Below are positions 1-6,758 of a DNA stretch of 18,429 nucleotides, piece by piece. The position numbers and the translations under genes were made by a program. Every line of letters begins with the position of its first letter. Positions within the stretch are counted from its first letter, which is position 1. The notes below the pieces were generated by a model. That model did not search any database. It saw nothing but the letters and a program-made list of their open reading frames with translations, and was not told where the DNA came from. The stretch is from an uncultured Clostridia bacterium (GTDB lineage Bacteria; Bacillota; Clostridia; Oscillospirales; Acutalibacteraceae), in assembly GCA_937876205.1 (NCBI GenBank), contig CALEII010000042.1:1-18429 (forward strand), given 5' to 3'.

Positions 1-323
1 TGCAGCTTACCATAGCATTTTTAACAGTAGCGATATTTGTGGGATTAAAGCAAGGTTACGCTATGCAGATTACACCAACGAGTATCGTGCCAATCCTTAT
101 ACTTGGTTTGCTGAATACAGGTATTGGATGTTATTTTTACTTTTCTTCAATCGGAAAACTGAAGGTGCAGACGGTGGCTATCTGTGGATATTTAGAGCCG
201 ATGTCCGCAGTGTTGTTCTCGGTAGCATTTTTAAAAGAAACGATGCTGCCGTTGCAAATTATTGGTGCAGTGCTTATAATCAGCGGTGCGATGATAGGCG
301 AACTTAAAAAATTGACTAAATAA
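1..323 (+). CDS. EamA/DMT-family permease, C-terminal fragment (cut by window edge)
   Basis: This is the 3' part of a drug/metabolite-transporter superfamily gene. The open frame runs from base 3 without a stop and ends at TAA 321-323, so about 106 residues are visible and the start lies outside the window. The fragment shows hydrophobic helices, the family-typical stretch FSSIGKLKVQTVAICGYLEP, and a last helix (QIIGAVLIISGAMIGE) followed by a short basic tail. EamA proteins are inner-membrane exporters or importers with two five-helix halves, and this is the second half. The substrate cannot be inferred. The GTG at 39 is not a credible start because coding similarity continues upstream of it. 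A strong hairpin follows the stop. Confidence 0.85.
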   Translation, partial: QLTIAFLTVAIFVGLKQGYAMQITPTSIVPILILGLLNTGIGCYFYFSSIGKLKVQTVAICGYLEPMSAVLFSVAFLKETMLPLQIIGAVLIISGAMIGELKKLTK

Positions 324-324
324 C

Positions 325-363
325 AATCTGCGGCAGAGGTAGTGATTATCTCTGCCGCAGATT
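325..363. terminator. Convergent hairpin between the EamA gene and spoVAC
   Basis: A perfect 14-bp stem (325-338 with 350-363, core TCTGCGGCAGAG) and an 11-nt loop lie 2 nt after the EamA stop and 17 nt beyond the spoVAC stop on the other strand. The trailing T-tract is short on both sides. It is probably a bidirectional terminator, though not a textbook one. Confidence 0.6.
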
Positions 364-379
364 TGCCTTGATTGAATTT

Positions 380-823
380 CTATATCGTTTGAATCACCCA
401 ATATATAACCCCGTAAATCACGCTTGCTGCTGTGCCGTAAACTATAACCGGACCTGCTATCTTGAAAAGATTTGCTCCGACACCGAGAATATAGCCCTCG
501 CTTGAAAACTCAAGTCCTGCTGAAACCACAGCATTTGCAAAGCCTGTTATGGGAACGATTGTGCCTGCGCCTGCGTGCTTTGCAATTTTGTCAAACACGC
601 CGATTCCTGTGAGTATTGCCGTTATCACAACAAGTGTACAGGGGATCAGAATTTTAATATTATCTTCTTTTATGGCAAGCGATTCAAAAATCAGTCTCAG
701 CAGCTCTCCGAATGAACAGATTGCACCACCGATGATGAACGCAAAAAGTGAATTTTTTATTTTCGGTGACGGGGGAGACGCCTTCTTGGTCATTATGTCG
801 TATTCTTTGTCTTTCTTTTGCAA
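380..823 (-). CDS. spoVAC: Stage V sporulation protein AC (SpoVAC)
   Basis: SpoVA proteins form the spore inner-membrane channel that moves Ca-dipicolinate into the forespore and out at germination. SpoVAC behaves as a mechanosensitive channel component. The protein has the family core: an N-terminal GGAICSFGELLR-like helix, then AGAGTIVPITGFANAVVSAG, then EGYILGVGANLFKIAGPVIV and a last helix SVIYGVIYWV. The residues distinguish it from SpoVAE, which has a VPLTGFG variant. I chose the TTG at 823-821 because AAAGGAAG (837-830) lies 6 nt upstream. That gives 147 aa, close to the usual ~150. The ATG at 793 (137 aa) has only a weak binding site. Longer upstream readings would run into repeat A. 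spoVAD, spoVAE and spoVAB are not adjacent, which is unusual. Sigma-G control is expected, but I could not find a convincing sigma-G promoter. Confidence 0.88.
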   Translation of the reverse strand: MQKKDKEYDIMTKKASPPSPKIKNSLFAFIIGGAICSFGELLRLIFESLAIKEDNIKILIPCTLVVITAILTGIGVFDKIAKHAGAGTIVPITGFANAVVSAGLEFSSEGYILGVGANLFKIAGPVIVYGTAASVIYGVIYWVIQTI

Positions 824-841
824 TGTAATCTTCCTTTCGGG

Positions 842-1035
842 TAAATCAGAATTTGTCGAGGTCCCCTCGACAAATTTTTGAAAGAATAAATAATAATGAA
901 TAAAGAATAATGTTGGAAGGGGCAAGCCCCTTAAACCCCATTTATATAATCAAAGCCCGCAGGGCTTCCGATTTTATTATTTATTATTTCTTCTTTATTC
1001 TTTTTGTCGGGCAACAGCCCGATAAATTATTGTTT
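842..1035 (-). repeat. Intergenic repeat element A (MITE/REP-like, related to B, C, D)
   Basis: This occupies most of the 316-base gap between spoVAC and the gene at 1140. Read on the minus strand, it begins with 21 bases (1035-1015) identical to 12903-12923 of element C. It ends with 17 bases (858-842, CGACAAATTCTGATTTA) identical to the far end of C (13088-13104). The inside differs from C. It holds small hairpins (GTCGAGG/CCTCGAC at 855-871; GGGC/GCCC pairs near 918-931, 954-966 and 1008-1020) and an AT-rich imperfect inverted pair (about 890-910 with 971-1005). It has no coding capacity. Its 842 end is 5 bp from the spoVAC ribosome binding site. Confidence 0.75.
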
Positions 1036-1139
1036 ATTCTATCTTCCCCCGAAAACTGAGAATTATTTATAATCTGTTGTTGCAAAAAATCGTTGATTTT
1101 TGAAAAAGTATATGATAATATGAATATGAGGTGATTATT

Positions 1140-2282
1140 ATGAAAACTATTACAAAAGTTATTCTCGCAATCTCTGCCGTTATTGTCTGGATTGTTTGTA
1201 TGTTTGTTTTTGTTCCGTATGACCTTAAAACCGTTGAAATCAGCGATGATGCGCCTCAGAAATTCTTCAACCCCGAAAATAATTATATGATAGATGATAT
1301 TTTTGCAGAGCGTTTTGAAGATGCAGATACAATTTTGTCTTCTCTTGCTCAGAGCGAGTATAAATGCCTTACTGCAGAGGAGTCATATGACCTTCTGATG
1401 AAGAATGGTGATGATCTGATAAACGGATATCCTGTCACCGACCGTCTTATGGGCGTTGCCTGTTATATTGACGGTCAACGGGTTTCACAGCTTGTATTTT
1501 TTGAGTCTGAAGAGAAGAATTATGTTCTGTTCACTCTTTCTGATGACGAAAAAGATAGATTCCGCCTGCTTCCTGTATCCTACGCAATATTTGAAGCCGA
1601 TGACTTCAGTGACGAGCTTATGCAGAATTTTGTGACTTCTCAGCGGATGATTTCAAAACCTGCAAGCAACAGTGCTATTGAAGCGATGATTCAGTCAGGC
1701 ATTGTTACGGCTGTTTATGTCATTATCTATCTTGTTATTGCACTCTCAGTATCAACTGCGATGTATAAAAAGATGAAGAAGAACAATAAGCTCTCTGACG
1801 ATGAAATCACCACTGACAACGACATAAAGAAATACATAAAAAACAAGCTCGGAGCTGAATTTTTTGATGATGAAATGATTACCGTTCAGCCCTGCATAAC
1901 GGTTGATGCAAAAGGAGAAAAGGCAAAGACTTTTATAGCTGATGTTGCTGAGAAATTTAATGTGAATGAAATTTTCATAGGCAATTTTTTTGAGAACAGG
2001 AGCTTTCTTGATAACGAAAGTGACAATGCTGTTTTTATAAGGGAATACCTTGACGAAAATAGCTACAGCAGTATAAATCACAAGCAGAATGAGGCTGTTA
2101 TCGGCTGGATAATTGACGGCAACAACGCTGAAGAAACTGCAATTTCATTTTATATGCAGGAGCTGAATATTCTGATTTATCCTGCACGGGAGAAGCTTTA
2201 TATTTTCTCAAAAAACAGCAGAAAAACATATGATAAAATAATTACTGCCGTCAACCCGTCTGATTATATGATTCAGTTCTGA
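1140..2282 (+). CDS. Unknown two-helix membrane protein
   Basis: I do not recognise the family. The ATG at 1140 is preceded by GAGGTGA (1128-1134) at 5 nt. An in-frame GTG at 1131 lies inside that site and is not the start. The 380-aa product has an N-terminal hydrophobic helix (about residues 5-26), then roughly 155 residues that are probably outside the cell and rich in Asp/Glu. A second helix follows (about 187-208), ended by MYKKMKKNNK as a positive-inside signal, then a ~170-residue cytoplasmic C-terminal domain. No catalytic motif is visible. It is a single-gene unit with a good terminator after it. An AT-rich TATGATAAT stretch at 1111-1119 may be the -10 region, but no clear -35 is seen. 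Confidence 0.8.
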   Translation: MKTITKVILAISAVIVWIVCMFVFVPYDLKTVEISDDAPQKFFNPENNYMIDDIFAERFEDADTILSSLAQSEYKCLTAEESYDLLMKNGDDLINGYPVTDRLMGVACYIDGQRVSQLVFFESEEKNYVLFTLSDDEKDRFRLLPVSYAIFEADDFSDELMQNFVTSQRMISKPASNSAIEAMIQSGIVTAVYVIIYLVIALSVSTAMYKKMKKNNKLSDDEITTDNDIKKYIKNKLGAEFFDDEMITVQPCITVDAKGEKAKTFIADVAEKFNVNEIFIGNFFENRSFLDNESDNAVFIREYLDENSYSSINHKQNEAVIGWIIDGNNAEETAISFYMQELNILIYPAREKLYIFSKNSRKTYDKIITAVNPSDYMIQF

Positions 2283-2323
2283 TGATTGTTTTTTACGGAA
2301 ACACAGCTTTCCATAAAGCAAAA

Positions 2324-2361
2324 GCACAGTCTGCTCAATTGAGCGGACTGTGCATTTTTTT
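2324..2361. terminator. Intrinsic terminator, convergent
   Basis: A 30-nt near-palindrome (2324-2353, GCACAGTC...GACTGTGC, one T-G wobble) is followed by seven T on the + strand. It ends the gene at 1140-2282. On the minus strand it sits 8 nt past the stop of the 2370-2780 gene and is followed by TTTT, so it may work both ways. Confidence 0.85.
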
Positions 2362-2369
2362 GATTCGCT

Positions 2370-2780
2370 TTAATAAAGGGTTTTTGAAAGTATGAAGCAG
2401 ACCCACAGAGCAATAACAAAGAGTGTTTCGCAGGGGATTGCAAGCTTTGTGTAAGGGCATTTCCAGCCTTTATCCACAAAGAGGAAGATAGTTCTGACTG
2501 TCAGCACTGTTGTTGAGAAAAACAGCCCGCCCACGAGTGAATAAACGGGAGTTCCCAACGCAATTGTCAGGTAGAGGAGAAATGCACCCAGTGCAAATGA
2601 AATACCGCCGTAATAGACACGGATTTCAGTTTTGCCTGCGTTGTCAACGGGCTTGACAGCAAAGCTCTCTGCATTCTTTACAGGATTTGAAATAAAAACG
2701 ATTGCCATACCGAAAAAGTAAAGGCACAGACCGATAACCGCAATGCCTGCAGGGATGTTGGAGAAAAATATTTCTTTCAT
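2370..2780 (-). CDS. Small four-helix membrane protein, DUF4345-like
   Basis: The 136-aa protein has four hydrophobic helices at about residues 10-30, 56-74, 78-101 and 115-132. Between helices 1 and 2 it carries EIRVYYGGISFALG, which resembles the (R/E)xxYGG...LG signature of DUF4345 membrane proteins. The family has no established function. The ATG at 2780 follows AGAAAGGAAAA closely and starts 15 nt after the stop of the capA-like gene, so the two are very probably co-transcribed from the promoter at 3976-4004. I infer no more than membrane location. The family assignment rests on motif memory and is moderate. Confidence 0.7.
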   Translation of the reverse strand: MKEIFFSNIPAGIAVIGLCLYFFGMAIVFISNPVKNAESFAVKPVDNAGKTEIRVYYGGISFALGAFLLYLTIALGTPVYSLVGGLFFSTTVLTVRTIFLFVDKGWKCPYTKLAIPCETLFVIALWVCFILSKTLY

Positions 2781-2795
2781 AATGATTTTCCTTTC

Positions 2796-3959
2796 TTACA
2801 TCTGTTCAAGTATATATTGTTTTACATCTTCAAGCTTGCTTTTCTGCCATTCGCCTTTTTCAGCTTCTTCGGCAAGAGGGCAGATGATGAAAAAGTCGAG
2901 CGTTTCACCGGGGACTCTGCCTGTTCTCAGAGGCTCTGAAAAATGCTCTTTCCACTTTTCTTCCGTTGCATCCTTGAATTCCTGAGGCTTGAGGTATGTA
3001 AACTGCCTTTTTGTTGCGGCAATGAGCATCTTTGCAGAAAGAGGAGCCAGGAGCTTATATTCATCCTCCTGCACATCAACGAAAATACGGGGAAGCTCAG
3101 CCTTTACAATGTGTTCTGTTTCTCTGTCGATAAGAAGCCCCATTGCATCCCAGCTCATTTCGTTCTCAGTGAAATTGAGCTTAACAACAATGCCCTTTTC
3201 GGTGTTGAACTGTGAGCGCTGATAGTCCGTATCAAAAATGAAGTTGCCGAGTGAATAGAAAATTATTTTATCGCCCACGGTTTCGTAATTCATAGGCACG
3301 TGAGGGTGATGACAGACAACAGCATCTGCACCCATTTCGAGATATTTGTGAAATCTCTCTCTTGTGTAGGGTGATGGCAGGGGAGTGAATTCCTCGCCTG
3401 CGTGGGCAACCACAATACACCAATGGCAGATCTTTTTTATATCATTGATAGTCTGCTGAATTGCATCAAGGTCGCTCCAGGAGTAGCAGCCGGGCTTGTC
3501 TGTGTCGGCTTTACGGCAGGCTCTCTGATAGCCCACGCCGAACATGCCTATTCCGCCTGCTTCATCGAGGATAACGGGGCGTCTTGCCTCGTCGATGTTC
3601 ATTCCCGCACCGATTGTACGGATACTGTTTTCTGCTGCAATTTTCAGAGTCGATTCAATCCCGTAGGGACCTGCATCCATAATGTGATTGTTGCAGATGT
3701 TCCATATATCGGCTTTCATATTTTTAAGCACCTTAACGGCGGCAGGGTCAATGGTGTGAAGAAGCTGTGCAACACCACTCTGAGTTGTGTTTGTTTCTGC
3801 TTCGGCAACAGGGCCCTCCACATTGGCAACAACGTGGTCGGCAGAATGAAGAAATGCGAGTATTTCGGGAGAAATCAGCTCTTCATCGTCCCACTTTTTA
3901 TACATATACCGGTCAAATCCGATATCACCCGTAAAGACGATTGATGTTTTGTCTTGCAT
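2796..3959 (-). CDS. CapA-family protein (PGA_cap metallophosphatase-like fold)
   Basis: CapA/PgsA proteins belong to the calcineurin-like phosphoesterase-fold PGA_cap family and take part in poly-gamma-glutamate or other surface-polymer assembly; many members are uncharacterised. The family blocks are in order: FTGDIGF (D12), NVEGPV (E48), NNHIMDAGPYG (N91, H92, D95), VAHAGEEF (H186), CHHPHVPM (H217-H220) and IIFYSLGNFIFD (239-243). The ATG at 3959 is chosen because AGGTGAT lies 5 nt upstream. The ATG at 4004 lies in the -35 box and would only add an AT-rich artefact. With this start, 387 aa, there is no signal peptide or membrane helix, although many CapA proteins have one. The protein would therefore be cytoplasmic or held by a partner such as the co-transcribed membrane protein downstream. 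No capBC or pgs genes are nearby. Confidence 0.85.
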   Translation of the reverse strand: MQDKTSIVFTGDIGFDRYMYKKWDDEELISPEILAFLHSADHVVANVEGPVAEAETNTTQSGVAQLLHTIDPAAVKVLKNMKADIWNICNNHIMDAGPYGIESTLKIAAENSIRTIGAGMNIDEARRPVILDEAGGIGMFGVGYQRACRKADTDKPGCYSWSDLDAIQQTINDIKKICHWCIVVAHAGEEFTPLPSPYTRERFHKYLEMGADAVVCHHPHVPMNYETVGDKIIFYSLGNFIFDTDYQRSQFNTEKGIVVKLNFTENEMSWDAMGLLIDRETEHIVKAELPRIFVDVQEDEYKLLAPLSAKMLIAATKRQFTYLKPQEFKDATEEKWKEHFSEPLRTGRVPGETLDFFIICPLAEEAEKGEWQKSKLEDVKQYILEQM

Positions 3960-3975
3960 ATTTATCACCTGATTT

Positions 3976-4004
3976 ATTATAGCATATAATATATTATTTT
4001 TCAA
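3976..4004 (-). promoter_or_regulatory. Sigma-A promoter for the capA-like gene
   Basis: On the minus strand, TTGAAA (4004-3999), a 17-nt spacer, then TATAAT (3981-3976), 17 nt before the ATG at 3959. The boxes match consensus closely. The leader is very short. Confidence 0.75.
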
Positions 4005-4029
4005 TTAACATATAAAAGATATGTTTGTG

Positions 4030-4058
4030 TGGAAAAAAGAATAATTATATGATATAAT
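4030..4058 (+). promoter_or_regulatory. Sigma-A promoter for the gene at 4100
   Basis: TGGAAA (4030-4035), a 17-nt spacer, and TATAAT (4053-4058), about 40 nt before the ATG at 4100. It is divergent from the capA promoter 26 bp away. Confidence 0.65.
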
Positions 4059-4099
4059 TAAATTTATAGATATATAAAACAGAAAGTGGAACTAAACGG

Positions 4100-4618
4100 A
4101 TGGTTAAATTGGTTTATGGTGGAAAAACTTACACAAGAAGATGTGAAAAATGGGTTGATTCAGAAAATCTTATTGTTCAAAAGAGTCTTCAAATGGAATT
4201 AAATAAAGAGTATGCAATGATATTATCTTCCATAGATCTTTCTCTGGAGGAATATATTGCAGAGGGTGATATATTTAAAAGTAGTGGATCAATCGGTATA
4301 GCACTTACTTTTTATGAAGAAGCTGTAAAAAAAGCAGATTGCAAAGCAATGGCATATATTCTTCCAAGAATGACATCTTGTTACAGAAAAAATGGACAGC
4401 CTCAAAAAGCAATAGATATATTAGCTTATGCAAGTAATACTTTTGGAAAAAATATGGTCACTCCAACACTCTTAATTTCAGTTGCTGCAGCCTATTGTGA
4501 TATTGAGGATTATGTACGTGCAAAAAAATGTTGCGATAGAGCATATTGTGAATTGAACGGAAAATACAGTGAAGAACTTTCTCTTGTATATAAAAGAATA
4601 AAAAAAGAAACAGAATAA
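4100..4618 (+). CDS. Small TPR-like protein of unknown function
   Basis: The 172-aa soluble protein has no signal or membrane helix. It opens with MVKLVYGGKTYTRRCEKW (residues 1-18), followed by helical pairs resembling tetratricopeptide repeats: GSIGIALTFYEEAVKKAD (about 62-79), KNGQPQKAIDILAYASNTFG (about 97-116) and DIEDYVRAKKCCDRAYCELNG (about 134-154). TPR units scaffold protein contacts, and no enzyme motif is seen. I recall similar uncharacterised clostridial proteins with the same opening. The gene is clearly richer in A+T than its neighbours, with heavy use of ATA, TTA and AAA, so it may have a different origin. The ribosome binding site (AGAAAGTGGA) is weak and distant. It is a single-gene unit with its own promoter and a shared terminator. 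Confidence 0.75.
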   Translation: MVKLVYGGKTYTRRCEKWVDSENLIVQKSLQMELNKEYAMILSSIDLSLEEYIAEGDIFKSSGSIGIALTFYEEAVKKADCKAMAYILPRMTSCYRKNGQPQKAIDILAYASNTFGKNMVTPTLLISVAAAYCDIEDYVRAKKCCDRAYCELNGKYSEELSLVYKRIKKETE

Positions 4619-4650
4619 GATGTGAATGTAATTAGCAAAAAATTCGTATA

Positions 4651-4687
4651 AAAAAAGACAAGTTCCAAAGGATCTTGTCTTTTTTTT
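4651..4687. terminator. Bidirectional terminator between the TPR gene and tRNA-Leu
   Basis: Stem AAAAGACAAG (4653-4662) with CTTGTCTTTT (4674-4683) and an 11-nt loop, with an A-tract on one side and a T-tract on the other. It ends the + strand gene at 4618 and, on the minus strand, transcripts leaving the tRNA directly at its CCA end. Confidence 0.85.
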
Positions 4688-4771
4688 GGTGCGGATAACA
4701 GGGGTCGAACCTGCACGCATCGCTGCACAAGAACCTAAATCTTGCGTGTCTGCCAATTCCACCATATCCGC
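4687..4771 (-). tRNA. tRNA-Leu (anticodon UAG)
   Basis: This is an 85-nt type II tRNA with an encoded CCA. The acceptor arms GCGGATA/TATCCGC pair perfectly. The anticodon stem CAAGA/TCTTG encloses loop TTTAGGT, giving anticodon UAG, which reads CUN leucine codons. A long variable arm and the T-arm GGTTCGACCCC are present, as expected for tRNA-Leu. A candidate TATAAT box (4813-4808, minus) lies 37 nt before the 5' end, inside the adjacent S23 unit. Otherwise the tRNA may be cut from the ABC operon 1 transcript. Confidence 0.97.
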
Positions 4772-4777
4772 AGATTA

Positions 4778-5193
4778 AAATTGAAAATTGAAAGTTGAAA
4801 ATGGAAAATTATAATTTAGAAGTTTTTATTATTGCATTTAAAATTTTTTCGACTTCGATACAATCATTTATTATTGAATCGAACTCAACATCTGTAAGAT
4901 AGTCGGTTGCATTTAAAAGTCGGAGCCAATATTTCGTTTCGGCTGTTTCTTTTAATGCAATGTTCATTTTTGATACAAAATCGGGTTTGCTCTGAGCCTC
5001 CTCAGCCTCTGCAATGTTTGCTCCTATGCTTGTTCCGCTTCGGAGCATTTGCTTGGACATAACGAACTCTTGCTTTTCATCTTTCAGATATTTGTAAAGA
5101 CTTACGATTCTTATTGCAAAATTGAAGCTTTTTGTTTCTATTATATTATCCATGTTACTTCACTTTAAATTTTCAATTATCAATTTTCAATTT
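4778..5193. mobile_element. 416-bp inverted-repeat unit carrying an S23/IVP gene
   Basis: The ends are a perfect 14-bp inverted repeat, AAATTGAAAATTGA at 4778-4791 and its complement at 5180-5193. Degenerate copies of the same TTGAAAATT unit continue inward on both sides (to about 4817 and from about 5163). The unit contains only the four-helix-bundle gene. One end overlaps the stop codon of the ABC ATPase gene (5192-5194) and the other lies 6 bp from the tRNA-Leu 5' end. The packing suggests insertion. There is no transposase, and target-site duplication is not evident, so mobility is an inference. Confidence 0.5.
4809..5153 (-). CDS. Four-helix-bundle protein, S23/23S rRNA IVP family
   Basis: The 114-aa protein has the hallmark of the family first found as ORFs in intervening sequences of 23S rRNA. 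QMLRSGTSIGANIAEAEEAQ (residues 36-55) is followed by KMNIALKETAETKYWLRLL (62-80), and the whole chain is predicted helical. The diversity-generating-retroelement accessory protein Avd has the same fold and forms a pentameric barrel. Free-standing copies like this one have no established function and probably bind nucleic acid. The length is typical (~115-125). The ATG at 5153 has a modest AAGTGAAG site upstream. No rRNA or reverse transcriptase is nearby. It lies in the same direction as the ABC operon and tRNA, so read-through transcription is likely. Confidence 0.9.
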   Translation of the reverse strand: MDNIIETKSFNFAIRIVSLYKYLKDEKQEFVMSKQMLRSGTSIGANIAEAEEAQSKPDFVSKMNIALKETAETKYWLRLLNATDYLTDVEFDSIINDCIEVEKILNAIIKTSKL

Positions 5194-5932
5194 ATAAAAC
5201 TTTAGCCAGGAAATTTTTAAGTCTGTCGCATTTGGGGTTGTCGAAAATTTCCTCGGGTGTGCCCTCTTCGAGAATCTTGCCCTCATCCATAAAAATTACT
5301 CTGTCTGCAACTTCCTTTGCAAATCCCATTTCGTGGGTGACAACAACCATTGTCATACCCTCTTTTGCAAGGGATTTCATAACCTCAAGAACTTCACCGA
5401 CCATTTCGGGGTCAAGAGCTGATGTTGGCTCGTCAAAGAGCATAACCTCGGGCTCCATACAAAGTGCACGCACAATGGCTACTCTCTGCTTCTGACCGCC
5501 TGAAAGCTGACTGGGGTAAGCATCTGCTCTGTCTTCAAGACCGACTCTTTTGAGAAGCGCTCTTGCTTTTTCTTCAGCCTCTGCCTTGCTTTTCTTGAGA
5601 AGCTGTGTGGGAGCAATTGTCATATTCTTGAGAATATTCTTGTTCACGAACAGATTGAAATGCTGAAAAACCATACCCATTTTCTGTCTGTGAAGGTTAA
5701 TGTTTACTTTTTTATCAGTTATATCAACGTCATTGAAAAGAATCTGACCTGCAGTGGGAAGCTCAAGCAGATTGAGTGAACGAAGGAATGTTGATTTACC
5801 GCTGCCCGAAGGACCGATAACAACAACAACTTCGCCTCTTCTGATATCTGTATCAATACCGTCAAGAGCTTTGACCTCACCGCCGAAATAATGCTTCTTG
5901 AGACCTCTTACCTGAATGATATTATCGCTCAT
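5192..5932 (-). CDS. Polar amino acid ABC transporter ATPase (GlnQ/ArtM-type), operon 1
   Basis: This is the cytoplasmic ATPase that powers import of a polar amino acid. The 246-aa protein is of standard length. Walker A GPSGSGKST is at residues 40-48, Q-loop FQHFN near 89-93, signature LSGGQKQR at 143-150, Walker B VMLFDEP at 163-169 with Glu168, and the switch His200 in VTHEMGFA. The ATG at 5932 is preceded by AAAGGAGG with about 10 nt between. A TTG at 5953 includes that site and is not the start. It overlaps the permease stop by 11 nt, so translation is coupled. Its TAA stop (5194-5192) lies within the inverted repeat bounding the S23 unit. There is no terminator of its own. Confidence 0.95.
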   Translation of the reverse strand: MSDNIIQVRGLKKHYFGGEVKALDGIDTDIRRGEVVVVIGPSGSGKSTFLRSLNLLELPTAGQILFNDVDITDKKVNINLHRQKMGMVFQHFNLFVNKNILKNMTIAPTQLLKKSKAEAEEKARALLKRVGLEDRADAYPSQLSGGQKQRVAIVRALCMEPEVMLFDEPTSALDPEMVGEVLEVMKSLAKEGMTMVVVTHEMGFAKEVADRVIFMDEGKILEEGTPEEIFDNPKCDRLKNFLAKVL

Positions 5933-6677
5933 TACGACGAAGCCTCCTTTCAATGGTTGAGAAAACCTTTGTCAGCACAATAACAGTCAGCAGATAGATT
6001 ATCGCAACTGCGATAAGGGGCATAAATGCCTCAAATGTTCTGCCTCTGATAAGGTCACCTGCTTTTGTCAGGTCCATAATGCCGACATAACCTGCAACTG
6101 ATGTTTCTTTAAGAAGAGCAATGACTTCATTGAGCAGTGTGGGGAGTGTGGCCTTGACTGTCTGAGGAATTACAATATTTATCATAGTCTGAACGTAGTT
6201 AAAGCCCAGTGAACGGCCTGCTTCAAACTGACCGTTGTCGATTGACATAATACCGCCACGGAAAATCTCAGCCACATATGCTGCTGAGTTGAAGCCGAAC
6301 GCAACAACAGCAACAACAATATCATTTTTCTGAGAAACGAGGATAACGAAGTACCATATCATAAGCTGAACAACAACAGGAATACCTCTGATAACTGTTA
6401 TATAAACTTTTGATATGCCGTTGAGAATTTTCAGCGTGTGATAACCGATGCCGCCCTTGAGTCTGAGTGTTTCTTCATTTTTATCATATGAAGAACGGAT
6501 GGCTGCAAGAACAATACCGAAAAACAGACCGATTATAATTGCCAGAACAGTAATGATTATTGAATTGACAAAGCCTTCAACAAGCCAAGTCCATCTGTCA
6601 TCATCTATGAAACAAAGGATAAATACATCTTTGAGTTCCGTAAAGGTTTCAATAAACCATAATTTCAGAGCTTCCAA
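5922..6677 (-). CDS. Polar amino acid ABC transporter permease (HisM/GlnP-type), operon 1
   Basis: The 251-aa inner-membrane permease has helices at about residues 34-60, 88-115, 120-138 and 195-240, and the RGIP motif (97-100) typical of polar amino acid permeases. The ATPase-contacting EAA loop FEAGRSLGFNYVQTMINIV is at 151-169. The start is TTG at 6677-6675. No in-frame ATG lies near it, and AGAGGAG sits 7 nt upstream, so the TTG is well supported. An N-terminal amphipathic segment with an acidic DDDRW patch precedes the first core helix. The gene follows its binding-protein partner after 81 nt that hold a strong hairpin and overlaps the ATPase gene downstream. Confidence 0.94.
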   Translation of the reverse strand: MEALKLWFIETFTELKDVFILCFIDDDRWTWLVEGFVNSIIITVLAIIIGLFFGIVLAAIRSSYDKNEETLRLKGGIGYHTLKILNGISKVYITVIRGIPVVVQLMIWYFVILVSQKNDIVVAVVAFGFNSAAYVAEIFRGGIMSIDNGQFEAGRSLGFNYVQTMINIVIPQTVKATLPTLLNEVIALLKETSVAGYVGIMDLTKAGDLIRGRTFEAFMPLIAVAIIYLLTVIVLTKVFSTIERRLRRNER

Positions 6678-6707
6678 AGTGATGCTCCTCTCTTAGTTAA
6701 ATTAAGA

Positions 6708-6732
6708 TGAGGACGGAACGAAGCCGTCCTCA
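6708..6732 (-). terminator. Hairpin between binding protein and permease, operon 1
   Basis: Stem TGAGGACGG (6708-6716) with CCGTCCTCA (6724-6732) and a 7-nt loop. On the transcribed minus strand only a weak U-rich run follows (TCTTAATTTAA), so it looks like an attenuator or 3'-end stabiliser for the binding-protein mRNA rather than a full stop. A longer T-tract lies on the + strand side, where no gene is transcribed. Confidence 0.6.
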
Positions 6733-6758
6733 GTTTTTTTGCTTATATTAAGAATAAA

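Noticed and set aside
3402..3944. Long + strand frame inside the capA-like gene
   Set aside because: It lies wholly antisense to a gene with all family motifs, has no ribosome binding site and encodes no recognisable motif.
4478..4765. Minus-strand frames across tRNA-Leu (starting MVELADTQDLGS...)
   Set aside because: This translation is the well-known artefact of reading through a tRNA-Leu gene.
4809..5153. Avd gene of a diversity-generating retroelement
   Set aside because: The protein has the same fold family, but there is no reverse transcriptase, template repeat or variable-repeat target in the window.
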